Shown here piece after piece: positions 9,728 to 22,400 of a stretch of DNA of 64,000 nucleotides. The position numbers and the translations under genes were made by a program. The notes under the pieces are model-generated. The model worked only from the letters and a program-made list of their open reading frames with translations, was not told the DNA's origin and ran no database searches. This DNA comes from Corticium candelabrum (lineage: Eukaryota; Porifera; Homoscleromorpha; Homosclerophorida; Plakinidae), in the NCBI RefSeq assembly GCF_963422355.1, contig NC_085085.1, positions 11,689,485 to 11,753,484 of the forward strand, given 5' to 3'. Position 1 is the first letter of the stretch. The number at the start of each line of letters is the position of its first letter.

Positions 9728-12700
9728 GTTAATTGGTTTGCTGCGTGTATAGTCTGAAATTTAAAGTTAATTCTGTTCATCTGTTTTGCAACTTGATGTT
9801 ATAGGAGCGCTTTATTATGTAATCTCAACATCAGACATCGCTTTTGAGAGATATCAAGTCAGTCTTGGCTGCAAGGACTGCATCTACGACATGGTAGCTA
9901 CCACGCGTTTCCTATACACTGAAACACGTGTTCAAATTCCAATTTCGCCGTTTCATCTTGACATTATCTCACCTGAGAAAAGTACTCGCTACAAGATCAG
10001 ACCTGTGGATTTAGGTAAAGACTGCAAATAGCGATACGGCCAATTAATTAAGTCAGTAGCAAAATGGCAGGCGGATATCTAGACAAGCATGCGGTGTCAA
10101 GCGTGCATTGACTCTGCAGCAGCAGTTAGGATATTGACAACGGACGAATGCAGACAGACAAGCAAACTTGTAGTACTCGATTATAACAGACCAACAGAAA
10201 CAATTCTTAACTAGCAAGCGAAAAACTATATATTTTTGCTTACTTTTTGCCGCTCATTGATAATTCCTGATGTGAAAATAGGATCGTTTTCTGTAGCACA
10301 CGCTAGATGGCGCGCTAAACGTTTCTCAAAGAACAAGGCTAGACAATTACTCAGGCAAAAGCGCGTTCTCTAGGTAAGCCGTATCTGCATGCTTGAAAGT
10401 CTGACGGAAAAACAGCTCTACCGAAACCATTTTAAGATAGAGAGGAACTACTTACGGCAGGAAGGTAGATCTTCATAATATCTTCGCATTTACATTCGAC
10501 ATTCTCGATTTAGCCCTAGCAGTCGTCCGCAATTACACGCATTGAGTCGTTGGCAGTGGGCGGAGCTTAAAGGGAATCGCAGACGCAAAACAAGTTGCTC
10601 TTGTAAAATGGCCTAGCCTTCGAGAAGTTCAACGGTACCCTAGTTGCCACCCAAAGGGCAGACGAAGAACGTTAACGAAACATGATTTGACGAGCTGGAT
10701 TGTTTGTAATGGAAAATCTTGATCGATTGGCGCGACGCGACTTTCTACATTATGGAGACATTTGGTAAGAGTTCTCATGCGCGCAGGTCTGGAACTTCGA
10801 GGAAACACGGTATCAGCTTCCGCTTTGAGGTGTAGTGTACACCGGCGTAGGAAGCGAGGGATGGACGGTTGGAGGCTGCTTGGAGGGCTGCTGAAGCTCC
10901 CTCGCTCAGTGTAGGAATTACAATTTTCTGTGCCAGTGACTTTTGCAAATCTGTGTAATTATGGTCTGGCAATTAATCACGTGATGTACTTTTTGCTTAC
11001 TCATGCTGACATAACATCCACGGTACAGCCCCACCCTCCCGCTCGTGATCATCTTCCTACGTGCTGTAAAGAGACTGGAAAAGGTTTAGCAAACGACAAC
11101 GCTCGTAATTACATCTCTCATGACAAGATCAGACTTCTTTTACGACAACTTTGTAAGACATCGGCTTAATTAATGAACCTTAGATATCAGGAGTTAGGAA
11201 ACTTCAGATCGGATAAAAGAGGCGTAAACTGTAACGTCGTGATTTCTCGGAATTCCAGACTTACGAGCATGACAAGGGCTTATGAATATGTCCAGCGTTT
11301 TCAATGTCATCTCATCTCTACGAAGCTTGACCTACCTCAATGTCAAGGTTAATTAATGTTCAAGTGTTACCTCAAATCTAGCGATTTGTCGCGTCGTGCT
11401 GTTAGTGGTCCAGTGACGTCTGTTTCGCGCGCACTTGTCGTCTGAAGGATTCAAAATGCGATTTCTCCTTTACGGAGTCGAGTCGCTTTGGCTTGCGACT
11501 AGGGTACCGTTGAACTTCTCGAAGACAAGGCAATTTTTTAAAAAAAACTAGTCTTTGCGTGCGAGTTCCTCTGCTAATGCTCTGTGCTCCACCCAATTTT
11601 TTGGGTCACGTGCAACAAGAAAAAGCTCGAGAAATCGCTTTGTCATTCAACAGCAAGCTAGCTCAAACTGGTAAATTGTAACTGTGTGAATATAGGCACG
11701 TTTTCAAGTTTGCGTGGGTATGCCTGCTCGTGCGCGGAGAAAGAACGCACCTTGAGTAAAATGTTGTTATTTTAGCTATTTTGCTATTTGAAACTACATT
11801 TATCTTACTTTGTTCTTTGAGCGTTGTCCCTTAGTGGCAAAACGTCTAAAATAAAATTCCTAGTAAAATCATTCTCTGCCGGAAGACGTGCTGCGAAGTC
11901 ACGTAAGTTAGAAAACTCATTTTTGAGCTTGTGGAAGCGAAAAACGGCAAAACAGCCATATCCAAGTTATCCGGACATTTCGATTTGATCACGCTAGCTT
12001 GACGTCACACGTCATATATCGTCGTCCTAGCTATTCGTTCTTCATTGTTTCATCGTTTTGTTTTGTACGATGGCCTCTGTAATCAGCAGACGCTGGCTCA
12101 TGAGCAACCTGAACCTATGCAAGAGCATGCCCCTTACGACTCGGAAGGTAACCGCTACTAGACCGATACTCCTTATTTATCTATCTACGGAGCTACAACA
12201 ACATTTTAAATTAAATTTTCATGTTTTCTTGCTTGCGTAGACATATGTATAGTTACCGTTATTGAAGTAGTGCGAGGATGAAACGGCGTAAACTGGTAGA
12301 GCAAATCGTATAGTAGAACATTCCAACGACATACGGGAGGTTTTAGCGGGAAATTCAAACTCACTTTCTGCCTACTACAGGGTAACGGAGTGTGTTGCAA
12401 AATAGCAGGCCAAAACACCATTAGTAGTTGCTAGCATACGTTTAGCTCATAACTGAAGCTCACTTCTTTTATTTATCACACATCGTTGCATTGGAACAAT
12501 AATTAGTAATTAATTAACTTTTAGTAATGGCAAACTGTGTTTTGGATCTATATCAAAAACAACGTTTAGTGGCTGGAAAACGTTATTGCGTACACTTGCC
12601 AGGATGTAGAGGATGCTTTGTCATGGCCATGCAACTCTAAATAAACTACACATCTAGGAGTGCATCGACATGGTGCGTATGATTGTGCTGGGTAAATGAT

Positions 12701-15700
12701 TTGTTGTGTCTTACTCTTCAGGTGCTCCCAGGGCTCTTTTGAGGTCCTCTGTCATTGCAGTGAATTCAGGAGAAACGTTGCAGCTGATTTGCGCTACAAG
12801 TAGCCCCGCCAACTTCAATACATACAGCTGGAATTTTCCCACTTCGATCGAATCTCTAGCAAGCGATGAGAACAACAGACGAGTACTTACCATTACTAAT
12901 GTAACAGTTCGGCACGAAGGAGACTATCGTTGCAAGGTTAAGAACTCAAAAGGATATGCAGAGCTCAACTTTAGCGTTGCCGTTCAAGGTCAGTTATTTC
13001 TCATTCCTAGAAACATTTGGTGATTGGCGTACAACGATGTATGTATATAGGAGTCCCGGTTATTGTAGCGTCTGTTGAGGTTGTGTCTGTCAGTGTTGGC
13101 GAGGACGTGAATTTACCTTGTCACGTGTTTGGTCATCCACTAATTATACAATGGTTCAAAAAGGAAAAGAAGTTGGCAATGAGTCTTCGCCATGAGATGA
13201 CAAGCAATGGTACCTTGACGATTTCGCGGACAACAACGTCAGATTCTGGAATGTATTTGTGTATGGCGTCCAATTCACTTGGAAATGATACTAAAAGAAC
13301 ACAACTTATTGTTAAGAGTAAGTATGGTTGCTAGATTTACTTTGACAAGGGTATTGCATGGATCTATATTGTCTGTGTGTCTTTCTTTCTTTCTATTTGT
13401 CTGTCTGCTGGTTTGCACCCTTGCTTCTTGCCCGTCTTCGCTCGATTGTCCGGCCACCTTTGAAATTAACTTTTTCTCTTTGTTGTTAGGTGTGACATCT
13501 TTTGTGAAATTCGTCAAGGTTCGTTTAGGGAACCCCGCCTTCCTCGATTGTCAGCCATCTGATCGGTTGACACAACCTATTTCTAACGTCACCTGGTGGA
13601 GTGGTACTACATTGATTCCAGAGCAATCAAAGACGTTCTCTGTGTTGGAGAACGGAACTCTGGCAATTATGGCAGCCGAATACTTTCTTAGAGGATTGTA
13701 CTCGTGTTCTGTGGGAGAAACGACAACTAGACACAATGTAAACTACTTTTTGAACGTCTTGGGTAATAGAATAGTGTTGACTATGACTACACCGAACTAG
13801 CTTAGTTTGTGCATTTTAGAGCCACCGACTATTCTTGATTACGGATTTCATCCAATTACAGCGGCTGAAGGAGAGGAACTGCTCATTGATTGTACTGCTA
13901 CAGGATTTCCTCCTCCAAGTTACGGTTGGTCTATTAATTCAATCCCATTGTCAGAAATCGGTCGAGGCCGAATCTCTGTAACCACGTCTGGTTCTCTTTT
14001 CATTAAAAATGTCTCTAAGAATGACGAGGGCAACTACACATGCACTGCCATCAACGCACTAGGATCCGACACTCAATCATTTAGTGTTATCGTAGAAGGT
14101 CACTAATTTACGTGTATACGAAATTCAGTACACAAGGTTTACTGCAAACATGTTTTCTACAGGACCTCCGTTCTTTTATGTCAAGAAAAGTTCGACACGA
14201 AAATTAGCGCGAGGAATATTGGGATCTGCTCTCACTTTGGCCTGTCCAATTCGGGGTTATCCGGTGCCGGGCTTTATCTGGCTTTTTGATCGCAGACGGG
14301 TAGCGCCGTCTGATCGTATTTTACTTGATGTAAGTGGGTCGCTAGATATTAGCAAGCTGGAGGAGTCAGACGAGGGATCTTACATTTGCAAAGCCACCAA
14401 CACATATGGACAGAAAGAATTTGAATTCGAACTTGTGGTTGAAAGTAAGCAATGGCATACAAATGCTTGATGGCCGTATTTTTAATATACCGAGCCTATT
14501 TAAATTTTATAGTGCCACCGAAAGCTTTGAATAGCCGTTTGGAAGTGCGAGGCGTGAAAGGCCAGCCTTTAACTCTCGACTGCACCGTGTTGGCGGTTCC
14601 GGTACCCGAGGTCACGTGGTTTAAGCTTGGGGAGAGGGGCAAGACTTCTCTCTCACCTCCCAATAAAACTTTTCGAATTCGTTCCTTGCAACTGGATGAC
14701 GCCGGCGGTTATGAGTGCACAGCCAGCAACTATCTTGGCTCGGTAACAGTAAACGTTCAGGTTCTGGTTGCAGGTTAGAGAGATTTAGTGTATGCTCGCT
14801 TCTACACATCATTTATCTTAGTCAATTCTTCTTTCATAGTTCTTCCACATATTGAGCCCTGGCCACACAATATCACAGACATAGCCATTCCTAGTGCATC
14901 CACTTTGACTATTCCGTGTGTAGCTTCAGGCTTTCCCTCGCCCGAAGTCGAGTGGACGCTAAACAGCAGAAAGGTGAGGCACGAAGTCATAGATGGTGAA
15001 ATGAACGTAGTAGACTTCACGCAAGCGGACGTTGGAGATTACACTTGCGTTGCTGAGAATGAAGCTGGACGGTCTCGACGTCATCTTCGAATGAACATGG
15101 ATAATTCAGGTATCTTGTTAACGTCTTTCAAATTAACTAGCTAACTGTATGCTGTGATAAAGTGCAACTCGTTTCGTGGAGTCAGTGGTCTGCTTGTACT
15201 CGAACATGCAGCGGAGGACTTCAAGTTCGCAGAAAGCAATGCTCATCACCCGACGAGGCTTGTTCTGGTCTGAAAGAGACACGCACATGCAGTGACCAAA
15301 TTCCCTGTCCTGGTATAACGCTCTAGTTAGCGCTTTTCCACTATGTATGGATAACTAGGATATTTATGTGCATGTAGTTGATGGCCAGTGGAGTGACTGG
15401 AACTTGACTGCATGTTCAAAGACTTGTGGCGGTGGCTATCGTTGGAGATTTAGAGAATGTAATAATCCACCTCCTAATGATGCAGGCCGTTCGTGTGCGG
15501 GAAAGAGTCGAATACCGGAGTTATGCAACAACGAATGCTGCCCAGGTGACGCTCTTTGCCACGTTTGGCATTCATGATGATAATTTGTTTGGCGTCTTAG
15601 TGAACGGAGAATGGAGTGGTTGGAGTTCTTGGTCAGAATGCAGTAAAAAGTGCGGTCGTCCTTTCGGCAGGCATTTACGCACGAGAAAGTGTGACAGTCC

Positions 15701-16088
15701 ACCACCAGAGTGCGGCGGCCATACCTGCAGTGGCCACAACAATGAGAATGAGATATGCAACAAGATTGAATGTTCAGGTAAGAAAAAAAGATTCGCTGTA
15801 GCACTAATTAAAGTCTTGAAAATATACCGTATATTATTGAACATGCTAGCAGAATCCCGCTCTATGGGCGGTAGCAATGTATAAATAACTTCCATGTTTA
15901 CGCTTAAAGGCGGAGAAAACGCAAATCCCTGATAACTTGTTTGCCATATCCCGTGTCACTGTGATCAAATTGTTTCTAAAGTAGCAGTATTTGCCGTTGA
16001 ACGTCCTTACTTCTTGATGACGGGCACATGTCATTCAGTTCCATCTACTCATGGATATCTAACATAACTATATATATGTATACATATA

Positions 16089-16184
<96 letters not shown>

Positions 16185-19100
16185 CACTGACGTGCAGTAC
16201 TCTTGTATAGAATATTTGAGGTCATAAAGTTGCTGTACTAAAGGTGTTAGTGAGGAGCGACTAAAATTATTTGGCAAGTTTTCAATGTTCCCGCTGTGGC
16301 TACAGCCGTGCTTACTTAGCGTGCGTTAGAAGCACCGACTCTCCTGTATACAGACCCACACTCTACGCACCAGCTGACACATTTTGCACTCTACCCTTTT
16401 GCAGTTGTCACTCGAGCCAGAGAGTTCTGTCTCTAGCATTCCCATATCAGACCCTTGTCACGTAGTAGCGTCTGTAGTCATCATATAGTCTTGTAGAATG
16501 CCGGCACTTCTGCGAAGAAGATGCGCTTTCTGTGACACACGGACGGACAGACGGACGCACATGCAAGAAGCCCGGTGATTCGGCTTACTCCGACTACAGC
16601 CCGGCTCATCTTTATGCACGTACCATGCAGATTTGGGAATTAGGAACAGTGGCGGGTGATCCACGTCACATCCGCATACTTGGTTAGTTGAATAAACAAA
16701 CTCAAGGACATCTCGTTTCAGGCCGCCAAAGTCTTATTTCTGGCCGTCGGAAGCAATCTAGTCAAAGTCCGACTCGACCGTTTGATTTTGGCTCGATTGA
16801 ACGCTTAAATCGCTCCTTGGATGAAATCTTGTCTAAATTATTGCTTCAAATCAATTAGATTGGCAGAACGGCCTTCTAGAAATATAGTGTGGCTACAATA
16901 CGACATTTCATGAATCTATCGCCACCACAACCTACAAGGTCATTTCTAAGCAGGATCCTAGAACAATAATTCATGCTACCGCAGACGTGATTCCTAGGCC
17001 ACAATCCGCCGGAATCTTGGTAGTTTTGACGGATAGACATTCTCAAATATGTAAGCTGAGTCGCTTTACAGCAGAGTCAAGACAAACTGGAACAAAAGGC
17101 AGTACAAAAGAAGAAAAGCTAACAACAATTCGAAGCTTGTTTTCCATCAATATCAATGTGGTGAGCTGGTGTGGGCTAATACTATCCACTCTATGGCTGG
17201 GCAACAAGTACACCAAGAATGCCGTCGAAAATACTGCAACCCTCAACAAATGGCCAGAATTGTTAAACTAAGCAAGAAAAGTCATGGTGCAGCTGTAGAC
17301 CCTGCAAGGCATCAACTTGGGTCAGCAGAAAAGCAGTCTAACTTCAGCACGGACTGTTTCTTCTGTGGCACACCAGCGACGTTGGGCAGAAAGAGAAGAA
17401 GTTCTATTGTTTTCCCTGTGAAAAGGGTTGAATTGAGGGACACAATTCTAGCAATGTGTCATGAAAGAAGTGATACCTGGTCAGATGCTGTACAAGCAAG
17501 ACTTTTGCATGTTCATGATCTTCATACTGCAGATGAAGTGTACCACGGAGGGTGTAATGTAAATTTCGTATGAAGACACAAATACCAGCAACTTATCAGC
17601 ATGAAATGAAAAGGGCAAAATTAGGTTGCCCAAAAGATAAAGAAAGAACAAATGCATTCATGGAGGTTGCTAGTTTTCTTGAAGAAAATGATAACGAACA
17701 GATCACGATCCATGATGTAATTAGCCATATGGAAGATAATCTGGCTGACTCAGAACACGGTGCATACAGCTACCCACACATGCAGCAGAAATTCCAGGAA
17801 TATTTTGGAGATACTGTCATTGAAACTGAGATCAATGGTAAGCCAAAAGTCGATACCTTCAGAAAAAGGCCAAAGCGGTGCTCCATGACTTCTACAGTCA
17901 GCAGAGCTGATCTTGACACTGAAAAAATGAAGATAGTAGAAACTGCTGTTAAACTGATTGGGGACGACATCAAAGCAGTGGAAAATCTCACAAAGGCTAT
18001 CATCAGTGGAGACATCAAACAGCACATCGTGATATTCTTTGGAAGACTTCCATCATAACTGGATTGCCAAAGCCAATGTGGTCTGGAACGATGCAACTTG
18101 TGCATCAAGGCAATCACCCTGAGAGATCGTCTGTGATGTTTCTACCAATGATCGACATGAATCCCAATGATGTGCCATGTGTCTACTCAACACTGAAATA
18201 TGTATGTAAGCATGCACGTCCCCACAATATTACACTCATTATCACGTTTGATCAACCACTCGTTTGGAAGTCTCTGAGGATTATTGTAACTGAGCCAGTG
18301 TAAAGTGAATTGAAAGATATTATCCTTTGTCTGGGAGGTTTTCATATAGAAATGAATTAGCTTGGGTGTATTTCTTGGCCATCTCATGGCTGCATCTGGA
18401 TTACAAGAATTGTGGCAATTGATTTACGCACCCAATGCAGTAATGCACATGCCTACTGGCAAGGCAATTTCTCGAGCAGTACGGGGACATCTTATTGTTG
18501 ATGCAGTTCCCAGTGCTTTGATGCTGGCCAAAACATTTAATGTGTCTTTACCCAGAAGTTCAGATGACCCATAATCTGGAAATGTGAAAACAGAAGAGTT
18601 TTAGCTACAACGCCATCACATGAGAAGTCTGCTAGACATCCAGACCTGGATAAAGCTGTTGTTCTCTATGAGAAAGTGATGAAAGGTTCAGTGTCTGCAG
18701 ATCAAGTTTGCCAGTCTGGTGAATAACCAGAATTGGTGATGCTCTTCAAAGAGAAACCAAATTCCTGAAGTCATCTGGGACTGCTACACTTTGGTTGCAG
18801 TACATGGATATGGTTGATATACTTAAGTATATCCCGGCAGAGCATACTGGCCGCTGGGAATTGCATGTCCAAACTGTTTCATAAATGCTTCCTTACTTGG
18901 CCGCATGTGGGCACAACCACTACACAAAATCTGCATAGATATATCTGCAGCAAATATCTAATCTCCACAATGAGCATCCAGATGTGTATCAACATTTTAG
19001 AGAAGGTCTCCGTGTGATGAGAAGTGATTGTCATTGGGCTGGCTTGTCCTCGGATCTCATCATCGAGCAGGTGCTCATGAGAAGCCTGAAGACCGGCTGG

Positions 19101-19399
19101 GGTCTGACAAGAGGACGAGGGATGACTGAGCAGCAATTAACGCCTGACATGGTTGTTGTCCACGCCAGCTTGTGCTGAAGTGAACTGTGCCATGCAAGAG
19201 CTGACTGTAGTTAGCTACAACACAAGAGAGCAAAAAATGGATATAACCAAGACTAGAAAATCTCGTGACTGGAAAGATACCCAAACAAGTCTGTTATCTA
19301 CTTATTATACTTTTTACAGGTAATTAGTTGAAAAAACCCAGAAATTTTAAACATATTTACAATCCCAAAAACATTGATATATATATGTATGTATGTATG

Positions 19400-19470
<71 letters not shown>

Positions 19471-22400
19471 ATGCAATAAAAGGTGGTGTACTACAACTAC
19501 TATGTTAGCGTATGACCACTTTTTGACACTTTCCCCTGCAGATATTCCTTAAGACTTTGAGTTTGTTATAGAGGACACTTTTATGTATACGAAACACATA
19601 AAAAAGTCTGTGTTGCAATTATTTTGATACTTGCACTTCCCTTTCCTCCCAGAGTAACAGTTGGTGATGTCCCTTCTAAAGGCTGATTGCAGATGATACA
19701 ATCTTTAGACACTTCTAACGCGTCCATTGCATTGCCACGTTAATTGACAAACGTGAAATTCCCGGGCATAACGGAACTTTTGACGCCAGCTTCTATCTGT
19801 GATTTAGGTCATGGTCTGAAAAAGTGAGTAACGGAGAAGCCAAAAGGTAGACTGTTTCAGAGAGATAATCGTAACCTTGCCAGAGTAGTTTCTACATGAG
19901 AGCACGACCATCATCTCAAAACGACGGCTATTTCGATCACGTTCTAGTCTAATCGCCGACGGAGAAGCCTTGAACAAGTCTCGAGTGAGGTATTTGTTCT
20001 TCACTATAGTGTTTCTACAGTACCCATTGGGATATCCGTGTTTCTGAAGAACTGTAAGTTAGACATAGTTTGGAGGTCACTTGATTTCAATGCTACCAGA
20101 GATGATACGCTCACTTCCCCTCAAAGAATTCACTATGACTTTTAGTATGTTATAGACCACACTGTTTTGTGTAGGAAACAGTTGAGAGAGTTTGTGTTGC
20201 AATTTGCTTAAGGTCAAACCATATAGTGCCTGTACTATAAGAATAACGCGGGAACACGGAGAGCATTAAGATCTCTTTGTTGTGCCTTAATTTTTATAAA
20301 TTCTTCCATAGACCAGTCGTCTTTTCTACTGGCTACTTACAGTGCTGCTGTCGGAGTTCAAAACGCGGGGATCGGTTTTCCAGAGTTAGTGTTCTGACAG
20401 ACTTCCTCGGATTCGTCTAATTTCAAGTGTTCTCGTGTTCTAGCTGACTTACAGTATCAGCCATAGCATTTTCTTAACTATTTATATATTCTACAGTGAA
20501 TTAATATTCTTCCAATCGCATAATACATCTAGCTCGTTTCCCCCAGCGAATATTTGATATTCGCCAAAAAGTTTTATTAGGCGGTGATCAGTTCTTAGAC
20601 GAAACTTAGTTCTTATGAGATGATGGCGAAAACATTGGATATCCATTACAATGACCAGAAATTCTTTGTCATATACAGAATACTTCTTTTCTGATTTGGA
20701 AAGTGTGTCTTGCTGAAATAGACGGCTGCATGGTCTTATCTCTTCTGGTGTCTGTAGGGATAATTCTGCATGCTTTTATCCCGCCGATGGAAGCATCTGT
20801 TGTGATAACATACGTTATTCTGGATGTGGGTAACTCAGAACTGTATTAGAAATCAACTTCTCTTTTAAAGTGTTGAAGGTGATTTCACATTTGTGTTGCC
20901 ATGAAAAGGCTTTTACCCTCCAAATGGCTATACATTGGTTTAGCGATGGATGCAAACCCTGGTATGAATCTTCGATACCAGCCCACCGTACCCAAAACAT
21001 TCTAAACTCTTTGATGTTTGAAGGTTTGGAATCTTCGCAATTGCGGCTGTTTTTAATCTGGGCTTAGTCCATCTTTGCTCACTTGTAGGACACAGAAGAT
21101 AATTTCAGTCATTGCAAATTGACATTTCTTAGCTTCAATTGGCAGGCCATATTTCAACAGTGTCTTGAAAGTGTCTTATAATCGTTTGAGATAATCATCG
21201 AACAAAGGCGACAAAACACAAAGATCGTCCATATACAGTACGAGTTGTGGGGAGAATATGGCCGAAAGACAGAAGCTATCATTCTACAAAACATAGCTGG
21301 GGCGACTTTCAATCCCAAAAAATTGATTGAATTCTTAGAGGCTCGATGGGGCTTAAAAGGCCGTCTTTTCTTTGTCGTTCTCAGAAATGGGCACCTGGTA
21401 GTATTCGTGCGTCAGACCAATGTGGCTGAAAAATTGGGCTCCTGCCATCGATTCCCAACTTTTATTAGATTTTTCTTGTTGGAATAGCTGTAGCTTTCAT
21501 CTTGAAGTTGAGGGCGCGATAATCTACACAGAGACGTATTAAACCGTCATTTTTTCCTAATTTGGCACACAGGTGCTGCGTAGACCGATTCGGATGGTCG
21601 TATCGTGCACCCTCGTCTTTGCAGTCCTGTACTTCTTCAACTCCAGCTTTCCATTTCGTTGGCAGGCTGCGAGGACTACATGCAATCGGATTGTCCGTTG
21701 TTAACGGAATGGTTCATGTGCTCAATGTGGGTTACATGTCCATCTTAGCCTGGGTAAGCGAACACTTTGCTATGCCGTAGTAAATTTTCAAGGCGATTTT
21801 TCTGTTCCGTAGACAATGACTCTCCTATCATCGCGTCGTGCTGTTATGGGATCTTATGTTATCTTACCAGTTTTTGTTTCATCGTCGCGTGTTTTGTCTT
21901 CGTTCATCATAGCGTCAGTAAAATCAGCTAGCGATTGGCCTTGATAAACGGTCACTGAGTCTTTATTAACATTCAAGACGCGAACAGGGACATTCTTCTC
22001 TTTACCCCCTTCCGCTGCCGGTGCACATTCCAGTAAACCAGACCGTTCAGTTGATTTATCCAGTATCTCTACTACACTCGTCTACGTTGTTGGAATGTTC
22101 GAATGGACTCTTCCCCATATAGTCAGTTCTTGTCCTGGTGAAATTAGAACTCTGTCTGGTGAATAGACTCTACCAAATATTACCAGACAAACCAAACTGT
22201 ATAGTAGCCACCCCAACACTTTTCGAAAGTGGAAACCTTGTGACCATGCAAATAGAGACTTTTCGTTGCAACGTCAATTTAAACATTTACATCTGCCAGT
22301 ATGTCCGTCCCCAAGAAACTATCATACCGTATTCATGTCCTCTGACTGCATAGAATGAATTTGAGACTTTACACGGACCAATTGTTAGAGTAAAGTCAAC

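Noticed and set aside
16028..16277. Open frames of repeated Val-Cys and His-Thr
   Set aside because: Translation of the (TG)n microsatellite.
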